Notes: a model not told the origin generated them from the sequence alone. A stretch of 12,028 nucleotides of DNA from an uncultured Akkermansia sp. (GCA_900766865.1 CAAFXA010000283.1:1-12028); one strand, 5' to 3'. Shown: positions 5,157-11,894, counted from the first letter of the stretch. Numbers and translations: made by a program.

Positions 5157-7607
5157 TTATATCGAGTTGTCGGGCAGATGGCAAGAAGGAATACCGCTAT
5201 AGACGATTGTGCCGCCATCCTCGCCAGAGCCGGGGCCGAGCTCGATAAGATAGTCTGCCCTGGCCAGAACACCCTGATGATGCTCGATACAAAGCACAGT
5301 GTGCCCGGCAGCACGCAATCGATACAGCGCCCGCAGCAGCATGTCAACTTCGCGGAAATGGAGCCCCGTTGTTGGCTCATCCAGAACAAACAGGAGCTTT
5401 TCCTGCTCCCTGCGACCGCGTTTGGGGGCGGCTTTTGCCAGATAGGTAGCTATCTTCACTCGCTGCGCCTCACCACCGGAAAGGGTTGTGACCGAGCGGT
5501 CCAGCGGTAAATAGCCCAGCCCAATATCATGCAGAGCCTGCAGAATCCCCACAGCCGCCGGTATAGGCGCAAAGAAATCCAGAGCTTCATCCACAGTCTG
5601 GGAAAGTGCCTGCGCGATAGATTTACCGCGCCAGGTAACCTCCAGAGTTTCGCGGTTATAGCGGGCACCATTACAGGCATCGCAGGGGGTGTAGAGGTCT
5701 GCCAGGAAGTTCATATCCACCTGCAGCTGCCCGGTACCGCCGCAGCGCTCGCAGCGGCCGCCGCGAGTTGTGAGGGAAAAACGAGCTGCGGTGTAGCCAC
5801 GCTGGCGGGATAATGGTAACGCAGCATACAAGGGGCGCAGCACATCCAGCAGGCCGGTGGCCGTGGCTGGTGTGGAGCGAGGTGTGCTCCCCAGCGGGCT
5901 CTGATTAAGTATCACAGCGCGCCAATTCTCAGCACCATGCAATTTCCCGGCCTTCATGGCCGGCAACAGACACTCATGTACCAGCGTGCTCTTGCCGGAA
6001 CCACCGGGGCCACTCAGGCAGGTGAACGCCCCCAGCGGCAGACGCAGTGTTACATCCTTCAGGTTGCGGGCGTTGGCATGTTTCAGCTCTGCCCACTTGC
6101 AGGCGTCCAGCGCCACGGGGTCGGCCTCGGCAAAACGTTTCCGCCCCGAAAGCCAGGCGGCGGTGGGTGAATCCTGCATGGACAGAAAATCCGCATAGCA
6201 ACCTTCGGCAAGAATGGTGCCGCCATCCGATCCGCTGCCGGGGCCCATCTCCACCAGCCAGTCAGCCTCTGCCAGCAGCTGCGGGTCATGTTCCACCACC
6301 AGGATGGTATTCCCCTTGTCGCGCAGGCGCTTGAGTGCCTGCACAAGGCGAGCCGTTTCCGAAGGGTGCAGACCGATAGTCGGCTCATCCAGTATGTACA
6401 GCACACCGGAAAGACCGCCACCTATCTGCCCGGCAAGGCGGGCTCGTTGCAGCTCGCCGCCTGAAAGCGTGGACGCAGCCCGGGAAAGAGAAAGATACCC
6501 CAGCCCCAGCTCTATCAGGCAATCCAGACGGCGGGTAAGCTCCTGCACGGCCGTGCTGAGAGCCAGCTGCAGAGCCGATGGTATGCTGAGCTGCTGCAAC
6601 AGCTGGCGATTCTGCTGCACTGATAACTGGCAGAAGGTTCCCAGATTGAGCTCCTGAGCACCAAATGCGAGAGTTACCGCCAGTGCGGTGGGATTGAGGC
6701 GCATGCCCTTACAGGCCGGGCAAAGTTGCAGGGAATCATCCTTCCCGGTCTGTACGCCGGTGCCTTCGCATGCGGGACAGGCGCCATGAGAAGAATAATG
6801 GGAAAAGAGGCGAGGCGTGAGGTCCGGCAGGGTGAAACCGGTTTCTGCATTGCGGTAGCGTGTGTGGTAGGACCGGAGCCGCGACTCCCCGCCTTTCTGC
6901 TGCAGCAGGGCGCGAAGTTCATCCGGCCAGAGACGCAGAGCCGCCTGCACAGAGTCCGCCACGCGGGATTCGCCACCACTGCGCAGGACAATGCGGTCCA
7001 CCACCAGTTCGCAGCAGGCGTTCTCCGCAGGTGGTTGCTTCTCCAGCTCCTCGAGCTCACAGATGGTGCCATCTACCCGCACGCGCAGATAGCCGGCTTT
7101 GCGGAGCTGAAGGATACTGCTTTCCGGCTCCAGAGCGAATGATGGCGGCAGAGGCGCCAGCAGCGTCAACCGCGTTCCCTCCGGATGCGCACAGAGTGAT
7201 GTAACAATTTCCTCCGGGCTCAGGCGAGTGAGACGAGTACCGGTTACGGGGTCGTGCGGCACACCAATGGCGGCGTAAATAATGCGCAGGTAATCAAGCG
7301 TCTCCGTTACAGAACCAAGCACAGCACGGCTATGGGCAGCAGGCATGTGCTGCTCCAGACAGAGGGCCGGCGGCAGCCCGTCAATAGCCTCCACCCTTGG
7401 CTTTTCCGGCCGGGCCAGAAGTCGGCGGGCACCGGCTGAAAGACAATCCAGAAAGCGGCGGCGCGACTCTGCAAAAAGAGTATCGTAGGCCAGTGTGCTC
7501 TTGCCGGAGCCACTGGGGCCCATCAGCGCAATGATTTTACCAGCCGGCAAGACCAGGTTGATGTGGCGCAATGTGTTCTGAGAAGCACCTGTAATGCGGA
7601 TATCCAT
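5157..7607 (-). CDS. UvrA-family ABC ATPase, compact paralogue lacking the insertion domain
   Basis: The protein has 816 residues, against about 940 for canonical UvrA, the damage-sensing subunit of the UvrABC excinuclease. Both ABC modules are intact: Walker A GPSGSGKS (30-37), signature LSGGE (381-385), Walker B LYILDEP (403-409); then Walker A GPGGSGKS (533-540), signature LSGGE (709-713), Walker B LFVLDEP (739-745). The C-terminal zinc module CERC/CDAC (619-622, 642-645) is present. The first zinc site is rearranged: CPAC at 277-280 and CPAC at 296-299 lie 15 residues apart, where UvrA carries more than 100 residues of insertion domain. The first CxxC of the usual N-terminal zinc finger is absent. 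A region equivalent to the UvrB-binding domain is present (about 120-240) but lacks the conserved KG-containing loop. The protein may therefore not work in standard excision repair; drug-tolerance paralogues of the DrrC type are an alternative comparison. Start ATG 7607 fits the family N-terminus (MDIRITGASQNTLRHI). It lies 7 bases after the upstream stop codon. Confidence 0.9.
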   Translation of the reverse strand: MDIRITGASQNTLRHINLVLPAGKIIALMGPSGSGKSTLAYDTLFAESRRRFLDCLSAGARRLLARPEKPRVEAIDGLPPALCLEQHMPAAHSRAVLGSVTETLDYLRIIYAAIGVPHDPVTGTRLTRLSPEEIVTSLCAHPEGTRLTLLAPLPPSFALEPESSILQLRKAGYLRVRVDGTICELEELEKQPPAENACCELVVDRIVLRSGGESRVADSVQAALRLWPDELRALLQQKGGESRLRSYHTRYRNAETGFTLPDLTPRLFSHYSSHGACPACEGTGVQTGKDDSLQLCPACKGMRLNPTALAVTLAFGAQELNLGTFCQLSVQQNRQLLQQLSIPSALQLALSTAVQELTRRLDCLIELGLGYLSLSRAASTLSGGELQRARLAGQIGGGLSGVLYILDEPTIGLHPSETARLVQALKRLRDKGNTILVVEHDPQLLAEADWLVEMGPGSGSDGGTILAEGCYADFLSMQDSPTAAWLSGRKRFAEADPVALDACKWAELKHANARNLKDVTLRLPLGAFTCLSGPGGSGKSTLVHECLLPAMKAGKLHGAENWRAVILNQSPLGSTPRSTPATATGLLDVLRPLYAALPLSRQRGYTAARFSLTTRGGRCERCGGTGQLQVDMNFLADLYTPCDACNGARYNRETLEVTWRGKSIAQALSQTVDEALDFFAPIPAAVGILQALHDIGLGYLPLDRSVTTLSGGEAQRVKIATYLAKAAPKRGRREQEKLLFVLDEPTTGLHFREVDMLLRALYRLRAAGHTVLCIEHHQGVLARADYLIELGPGSGEDGGTIVYSGIPSCHLPDNSI

Positions 7608-7614
7608 AGTCTTT

Positions 7615-8268
7615 TCAGCAATTCTCGGTATGGAACCACTCACCACGGTGTTTTGCACCACCGGCCAGTTGCAGAGACGGCGAAAAACAATTACCATGCA
7701 GCTCCGCTCCGCGGTGCAGCACCACGCGGGAGCGCGCTACAATACGCCCCGTCACCTTTCCGTACACCTCCAGCACCTCCACTGTAGCCCCCTGGGTCAG
7801 TACCAGTTCTTTCCCCCTCTCCACAACCAGCAGGCCAGCCTGCACAGACCCATCGATGCGATTGCTGCTACAGACTCGCAGCGTCCCTTCACAACGAAAA
7901 CTGCCGGAGCCCCGCCCCTCCAGGTAACAATGGCGGCATACAACGGATAGCTGAGACAACATAGCGTCCGCCTGCACCGTAACATCGCCCAGCGTACGCA
8001 CAGTTAACCGCTGAGCCCCATGGCGCAACACAACATCTGTCATACGCAGGTGCGCATGGCAATGAGAGCACCTGGCAGACAACGCCGCCCGGGGCACCAG
8101 AGTGAGGCGTCCGCATTCGTAGCAGGTCACCTCCCGCTCCGGCACAGGTGGGCGTTCTGCCAACTTGCCGGAAAACGAGGTGAGCGCAACACGTCTGTTG
8201 CGCTCACCTTCCGGTAACAGTCCGGAGGATACAGGCACGATAAGTGGTTCTGTCCTGTACTCCGGCAT
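7615..8268 (-). CDS. Zinc-ribbon bactofilin-like protein
   Basis: The protein has 217 residues. A zinc-ribbon signature comes first: CYEC at 49-52 and CSHC at 67-70, 14 residues apart. From about residue 78 to 195 there are short alternating hydrophobic/Gly beta repeats, such as LTVRTLGDVTVQADA, RIDGSVQAGLLVVERG and VYGKVTGRIVARSRVVLH. These resemble the right-handed beta-helix of bactofilins (polymer-forming cytoskeletal proteins). A further CRHC lies at 111-114. The position 24 bases behind a genuine bactofilin gene supports relatedness and cotranscription. The repeats are more diverged than in the upstream bactofilin, so co-assembly, capping or a metal-controlled variant are all possible. 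There is no signal peptide. ATG 8268 is the only reasonable start and has no Shine-Dalgarno sequence. Bactofilin assignment is probable, not certain. Confidence 0.72.
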   Translation of the reverse strand: MPEYRTEPLIVPVSSGLLPEGERNRRVALTSFSGKLAERPPVPEREVTCYECGRLTLVPRAALSARCSHCHAHLRMTDVVLRHGAQRLTVRTLGDVTVQADAMLSQLSVVCRHCYLEGRGSGSFRCEGTLRVCSSNRIDGSVQAGLLVVERGKELVLTQGATVEVLEVYGKVTGRIVARSRVVLHRGAELHGNCFSPSLQLAGGAKHRGEWFHTENC

Positions 8269-8292
8269 GACTGTCTGAATGTTCCGCCGGGA

Positions 8293-8919
8293 TTAACCCA
8301 GCAGATTATTGTTGACGGGGGTCTTGGCGGTCTTGGGCTTCTTAGCCGCAGCCGGGGAGGGAATATTGGCAGCAGAGGCCACACCCACCATGCAGTGACC
8401 AATGAATACAGCGCCCTCCTGGATGGAAATCTTGGAGGCGGTCACATCGCCGACAAGCTCGGCAGTGGAAGTCAGCTCCACGCGGTCAGTCACCACCACA
8501 TCACCATTCACGCGGCCCTGAATGATAGCGCTCTTGGTGCGCACTGCAACCTTATTCTGAGAGCCGGCCTGAATCACAGCATTGGCACCTACAGTCAGCT
8601 CACCCTCGGAGGTGATTTCGCCCTCTACCGTACCATCCACAAGCAGGTCATCGGTGAAGCGAAGAATACCCACCACGGCTACATCGGAGTTGAGCACGTT
8701 GCGGGAGCTGGCCATTGCAACAGGAGCGCCGGTGTTCAGACCAAAGGGAGCCTGAGCCTCCTCATCGCGGGTACCACCAAAGATGCCGCTCTGAATCTCG
8801 GGAGCAACCTCCTGCGTGTCGTTAATTTTCCACTCCGGGGGGACATCTGTATCGTAAGAGCTTGCAGGTACAGTGGCAGTGCCGGGCTTCTTGCGGTTAT
8901 TAGGCATCATGAAGGACAT
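8293..8919 (-). CDS. Bactofilin (polymer-forming cytoskeletal protein)
   Basis: The protein has 208 residues. A polar, Pro-rich, probably disordered N-terminus (about 1-70) precedes a core at about 72-178 with typical bactofilin repeats: LLVDGTVEGEITSEGELTVG, AIIQGRVNGDVVVTDRVEL and AELVGDVTASKISIQEGAVFIG. A short Lys/Ala/Pro-rich tail follows. Bactofilins polymerise without nucleotide into membrane-associated filaments that scaffold cell-wall enzymes, shape or chromosome-segregation factors. This is the first gene of a four-gene minus-strand unit. ATG 8919 is taken as start; ATG codons 4 and 5 are alternatives. A TAAAAT at 8928-8923 on the minus strand resembles a -10 box but no well-spaced -35 was found, so the operon promoter is unassigned. 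Confidence 0.9.
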   Translation of the reverse strand: MSFMMPNNRKKPGTATVPASSYDTDVPPEWKINDTQEVAPEIQSGIFGGTRDEEAQAPFGLNTGAPVAMASSRNVLNSDVAVVGILRFTDDLLVDGTVEGEITSEGELTVGANAVIQAGSQNKVAVRTKSAIIQGRVNGDVVVTDRVELTSTAELVGDVTASKISIQEGAVFIGHCMVGVASAANIPSPAAAKKPKTAKTPVNNNLLG

Positions 8920-9058
8920 AAGATTTTAGTAGTAAAAGGTTTATAATAATCAATCGTAAAGATTGACTGGATGCGTTGCTATGTTACCCCGAGCGGGCGG
9001 ATTTGTCCATCCGAATTTACGTCAGAAGAGCATTTTTTTTGCACAGGGAGAAAAGAGC

Positions 9059-9087
9059 TTGCATTACACCTCAAATTCAGGTAGATT
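9059..9087 (+). promoter_or_regulatory. Possible fucO promoter close to the start codon
   Basis: TTGCAT (9059-9064, 3 of 6) and TAGATT (9082-9087, 4 of 6) are separated by 17 bases. The -10 ends 6 bases before the ATG at 9094, again implying almost no 5' leader. The matches are modest, so the call rests mainly on spacing and on the similar arrangement before the patatin gene. Confidence 0.35.
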
Positions 9088-9093
9088 ACATTC

Positions 9094-10254
9094 ATGTCCG
9101 CAAAACGCTTTATTCTGAACGAGACAAGTTACCACGGCCATGGTGCCATCAAGGAAATTGTGACCGAGGTAAAGAACCGCAATTTTGCCAAGGCTCTGGT
9201 TGTGACAGACGCCGATTTGGTGCGCTTTGGTGTAGTAGCCAAGGTGACAGAGCTGCTCGACGCAGCCGGTTGCGCCTATGAGATTTATGACAAGGTGAAG
9301 GCCAACCCCAGCGTGGCCGTGGTAGAAGGTGGTGTGGAAGCCTTCAAGGCTGCCGGTGCCGACTACATGATTGCCATTGGTGGTGGCTCCCCGCAGGATA
9401 CAGCCAAGGCAATCGGCATCATCATCAACAACCCCGAGTTTGCTGATGTTGTATCCCTGGAGGGCCTTGCCCCCACCAAGAACAAGTGCGTGCCTGTTAT
9501 CGCTGTGGCCACCACCGCCGGTACCGCCGCCGAGACCACCATCAACTATGTCATTACCGACGAGGCCAACCGCCGCAAGTTTGTGTGCGTAGACCCCCAC
9601 GATATCCCTGTGGTAGCTGTAGTGGACCCCGACATGATGTCCTCCATGCCCGCCGGTCTGACCGCCGCCACCGGTATGGATGCCCTTACGCACGCCATCG
9701 AGGGTTACACCACCCTGGCTGCCTGGGAGCTGGCTGACACCCTCAACATCAAGGCAGTGGAGCTCATCGCCAAGAACCTGCGCAAGGCTGTGGTGAATGA
9801 CCCGGACGGCCGCGAGGGTATGGCTCTGGGCCAGTACATGACGGGTATGGCATTCTCCAACGTGGGTCTTGGCGTGGTACATGGTATGGCTCACCCCCTG
9901 AGCGCCTTCTACAACACCCCCCACGGTGTGGCTAACGCCGTGCTTCTGCCCTATGTAATGGAGTACAATGCACCCTACACCGGTGAGAAGTTCCGCGAGA
10001 TTGCCCGCGCCATGGGTGTTCAGGGCGTGGACGCCATGAGCCAGGAGGAGTACCGCAAGGCTGCCATCGATGCCGTTAAGCAGCTCTCCATCGATGTTAA
10101 GATTCCCCAGACACTGGCAGAAATCGGCGTGAAGGAGGAAGACCTGGAGGCTCTGACCGATGCCGCCATGGCTGACGTCTGCACCGGTGGTAACCCCCGC
10201 CCCTGCACCAGGGAGGAGGTTCTGCAGGTTTACAAGACCGCCTTCGGCAAATAA
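9094..10254 (+). CDS. fucO: Lactaldehyde reductase (lactaldehyde:propanediol oxidoreductase), iron-dependent
   Basis: The protein has 386 residues and is close to E. coli FucO along its whole length as I remember that sequence. It reduces L-lactaldehyde to L-1,2-propanediol with NADH, the last step of anaerobic L-fucose (or rhamnose) catabolism, and is cytoplasmic. Visible markers are the NAD-binding GGGSPQD (96-102), Asp39 where FucO selects NAD over NADP, and the iron ligands Asp196, His200, His263 and His277. All occupy the same positions as in E. coli FucO. The start ATG gives MSAKRFILNETSY, matching the family N-terminus. The gene stands alone, divergent from the bactofilin operon and followed by its own terminator; no fucose isomerase, kinase or aldolase is in view. 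In a mucin-degrading bacterium it would dispose of reducing equivalents from host fucose; that context is inferred. A broader iron-alcohol dehydrogenase specificity cannot be excluded. Confidence 0.93.
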   Translation: MSAKRFILNETSYHGHGAIKEIVTEVKNRNFAKALVVTDADLVRFGVVAKVTELLDAAGCAYEIYDKVKANPSVAVVEGGVEAFKAAGADYMIAIGGGSPQDTAKAIGIIINNPEFADVVSLEGLAPTKNKCVPVIAVATTAGTAAETTINYVITDEANRRKFVCVDPHDIPVVAVVDPDMMSSMPAGLTAATGMDALTHAIEGYTTLAAWELADTLNIKAVELIAKNLRKAVVNDPDGREGMALGQYMTGMAFSNVGLGVVHGMAHPLSAFYNTPHGVANAVLLPYVMEYNAPYTGEKFREIARAMGVQGVDAMSQEEYRKAAIDAVKQLSIDVKIPQTLAEIGVKEEDLEALTDAAMADVCTGGNPRPCTREEVLQVYKTAFGK

Positions 10255-10274
10255 GAAATCTGTAACAACTCATT

Positions 10275-10317
10275 AAAAAAGCCGCCGTGCACCTTCAGGT
10301 TGCGCGGCGGCTTTATT
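10275..10317. terminator. Bidirectional terminator between convergent fucO and the His-rich gene
   Basis: A 10-base stem AAAGCCGCCG (10278-10287) pairs perfectly with 10305-10314, and inner pairs around ACC-TTCA-GGT extend it. On the minus strand the hairpin is followed by six T residues (A-run at 10275-10280), good for the His-rich gene. On the plus strand the tract is CTTTATT, weaker but adequate for fucO. Confidence 0.85.
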
Positions 10318-10348
10318 CTGTATCTGGTTCAGATTCTGTGTCCATGTC

Positions 10349-10654
10349 TTATCGGCGGTGGTTTCTGCGCTCCTCGTGGCGGGCTACGAACTTGTGCTTG
10401 TCATTGAGTTTTTTATCGTGCTTACTGGCAACATGGTGCTTCTTATCCACATGCTTCTTGTCCACATGCTTCACCACATGCTTTACCACTTTCTTCTGGT
10501 GTGCATGGTGGCAATCGTTATCGCCCAGCCCCACATGCACCTGCCCGTTGGCCAGATTCACATTCAGCGAAAGGCTCGCTGCGCTTGCCTGAGCACCCAG
10601 GACACCCATTACCATCACCGCCAGAGCGGCCATCTTTACGAATTGCTTTTTCAT
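10349..10654 (-). CDS. Small secreted His/Lys-rich protein
   Basis: The protein has 101 residues. A clean signal peptide (MKKQFVKMAALAVMVMGVLG then AQASA) predicts cleavage after Ala25. The mature N-terminus is a short neutral segment (ASLSLNVNLANGQVHVGLGD). Residues 49-101 hold 12 His, 13 Lys and 5 Arg, with the tandem HVDKK units described separately. There is a single Cys at 48. Such tails can bind transition metals or buffer acid; small acid-shock proteins such as E. coli Asr have a similar Lys/His bias but no detectable homology. ATG 10654 is chosen because the signal peptide starts there. The in-frame extension to 10717 would begin at GTG and add 21 polar residues. No Shine-Dalgarno sequence is next to the ATG. 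The leader contains a segment complementary to the first codons. Function is unknown. Confidence 0.75.
   Translation of the reverse strand: MKKQFVKMAALAVMVMGVLGAQASAASLSLNVNLANGQVHVGLGDNDCHHAHQKKVVKHVVKHVDKKHVDKKHHVASKHDKKLNDKHKFVARHEERRNHRR
10437..10490 (-). repeat. Short in-frame tandem repeats encoding HVDKK and KHV units
   Basis: Two 15-base units (10437-10451, 10452-10466; TGCTTCTTATCCACA and TGCTTCTTGTCCACA on the plus strand) differ at one base. They are followed by a 12-base unit (10467-10478) and a related unit (10479-10490). They encode the HVDKK and KHV repeats of the His-rich protein. The pattern suggests expansion by slippage, with possible length variation between strains. Confidence 0.75.
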
Positions 10655-10735
10655 AATGCTTGTATCTATGTGTTTGTTGTTGCGGGGCTCATTGTGTCCC
10701 CTTGTTGTCATAGACACGCATCGAAAGCAATTCGT
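10638..10735 (-). promoter_or_regulatory. Leader segment complementary to the start of the His-rich gene
   Basis: Plus-strand ACGAATTGCTTT at 10638-10649 and AAAGCAATTCGT at 10724-10735 are perfect 12-base inverted repeats, 74 bases apart. In the minus-strand transcript the upstream arm lies about 70 bases before the ATG and the downstream arm spans codons 2-6. Pairing would sequester the start region if transcription begins upstream of 10735. That start site is not established. Confidence 0.45.
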
Positions 10736-10778
10736 TGAATAAAAGTTTTACTTTTTTAATTTTTATCGCAATTAAACT

Positions 10779-11723
10779 TTACGATAGTACTTTTGCGGTT
10801 GTTTTGAAATGGAGCTTTGCCACATCCTGCAAGCGCTCGCTGCCATGAGTGGCAACAAAAGCTCGGGCAGCTTTGGTAACATGAGGAGAACAGCCCAGCG
10901 GCAGCTCACACCCACTGGCAGCGGCGGCATCGCGCATCCACTTCACAAAGCGGGCGCGGGCCAGAATGGAAGCAGCGGCAACGGCTACATCGCTTTCGGC
11001 CTTGGTGCGCTGGTCGAGGCGGATAGGCACGTTACGCTTTTTGAGAGCCATACGCAGCACCCATTCATTGGCAAACTTATCGCTCAACGCGCGCGTACAC
11101 GCGGGCACCTTTTCATGCAAGGCAGCTATCACGCGTGCATGCCCCCAAGCCAGAAGGCGGTTCAGGTTCCCGAACTCGGTATAGAGCTCATTGTAGCGCC
11201 TGGGGCCAATGCAGACAACCTCGTATGCGACACCGGGCAGAGCCATCACCTTAGCCGCGATGGCTGCTATCCTGCGGTCATCAGAAATCGCCTTACTGTC
11301 GCGACACCCTAGTCTGACAAGCTGCTCCGCCGTCTGCTCATCGGAATAAACACCTGCAATCACAAGAGGGCCGAAATAGTCTCCCTTGCCGCTCTCATCC
11401 ACACCAAAATGCGGGCTCACATCCAGAGCCACCGTCATACCGGCCTGAGCCTTTGCCTCCAGGGTGGCGGCTTTACCCGTGGCGGCAGAAATGCCGGTAG
11501 CCGGATCAATCAGCAAAACAAACTCCAGGAATTCATCCGCACCAGCGCCCTGCACCAGCAGCTTGCCCTTTTTCGGATAGTACGCCACATTCACACGCGG
11601 CCCCTCAAAGCAGAAATCGGCATACTCCCGCTTGCTCTCCTCATACCCGGCGCGCTCCGTCAGCTTATTTCGCAACGCTTTTGCCTCCGCCGGGCTCAAC
11701 TGTACTGTGTGTTGATTCGCCAT
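10779..11723 (-). CDS. rnhC: Ribonuclease HIII
   Basis: The protein has 314 residues. RNase HIII cleaves the RNA strand of RNA/DNA hybrids, removing R-loops and replication primers. The N-terminal part (about 1-90) fits the TBP-like substrate-binding domain that separates HIII from HII. The catalytic domain opens with FGVDESGKGDYFGPLV (106-121), whose Asp109-Glu110 are the first two metal ligands. The GKGDYFGP wording is characteristic of HIII. Asp215 (LSDKFAN) and an acidic residue in TKAESDVAVAAASILAR (Glu243 or Asp245) complete the site. ATG 11723 gives MANQHTVQLS and a normal HIII length. An alternative ATG at 11753 would add 10 residues (MGKSRHFKVG). The gene diverges from the HU/IHF-family gene. 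It is followed on the same strand, after 124 AT-rich bases, by the His-rich gene. Confidence 0.93.
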   Translation of the reverse strand: MANQHTVQLSPAEAKALRNKLTERAGYEESKREYADFCFEGPRVNVAYYPKKGKLLVQGAGADEFLEFVLLIDPATGISAATGKAATLEAKAQAGMTVALDVSPHFGVDESGKGDYFGPLVIAGVYSDEQTAEQLVRLGCRDSKAISDDRRIAAIAAKVMALPGVAYEVVCIGPRRYNELYTEFGNLNRLLAWGHARVIAALHEKVPACTRALSDKFANEWVLRMALKKRNVPIRLDQRTKAESDVAVAAASILARARFVKWMRDAAAASGCELPLGCSPHVTKAARAFVATHGSERLQDVAKLHFKTTAKVLS

Positions 11724-11732
11724 ACCGACCTT

Positions 11733-11761
11733 AAAATGCCTTGATTTACCCATTTCGTCAA
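11733..11761 (-). promoter_or_regulatory. Weak promoter-like element before rnhC
   Basis: On the minus strand TTGACG (11761-11756, 5 of 6) is followed after 17 bases by CATTTT (11738-11733, 3 of 6). It ends 9 bases before ATG 11723. The -35 is good and the -10 is poor. If real it gives a nearly leaderless mRNA and would favour ATG 11723 over 11753. Confidence 0.28.
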
Positions 11762-11800
11762 CCCAAAATGCCCTAAAATACCCGCAATTTAACACTGTTG

Positions 11801-11835
11801 ACGCAAAAAAATGACGGAACACGCTTTTTTTGCGT
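11801..11835. repeat. Perfect inverted repeat in the rnhC/HU intergenic region
   Basis: ACGCAAAAAAA (11801-11811) and TTTTTTTGCGT (11825-11835) are exact complements around a 13-base spacer. The A- and T-tracts would make the DNA bent or rigid. It lies just upstream of the proposed HU promoter and could be an operator or a nucleoid-protein binding site. Confidence 0.6.
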
Positions 11836-11862
11836 GCACAACGTGAAAAAATGCGCTATAGT
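11835..11862 (+). promoter_or_regulatory. Possible promoter of the HU/IHF-family gene
   Basis: TATAGT (11857-11862, 5 of 6) makes a good -10. TGCACA (11835-11840, 4 of 6) lies 16 bases upstream as a -35 and overlaps the edge of the inverted repeat. The implied leader is about 25 bases and has no Shine-Dalgarno sequence. Confidence 0.42.
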
Positions 11863-11894
11863 CACTCCGGCTTCTTCAACCAAGCAAAAAACTT

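Noticed and set aside
8950..8966. TCAATC-GTAAA-GATTGA inverted repeat upstream of the bactofilin gene
   Set aside because: Six-base arms can easily occur by chance in this AT-rich intergenic stretch, and no matching promoter was found to anchor it as an operator.
8998..9013. CGGAT-TTGTCC-ATCCG inverted repeat between the bactofilin and fucO genes
   Set aside because: The five-base arms lack a T-tract directly after them, so neither a terminator nor an operator can be supported.
9064..9924. 286-codon open frame antisense to fucO
   Set aside because: The low-complexity Gly/His/Val translation lies entirely within a gene whose family assignment is certain.
10655..10717. Longer N-terminus for the His-rich protein, starting with GTG at 10717 or ATG at 10711
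   Set aside because: It would place about 20 polar residues before a textbook signal peptide. ATG 10654 is far more natural.
10741..10755. AAAAGT-TTT-ACTTTT hairpin downstream of rnhC
   Set aside because: The stem is six mostly A-T pairs in AT-rich DNA, so it is not a convincing terminator.
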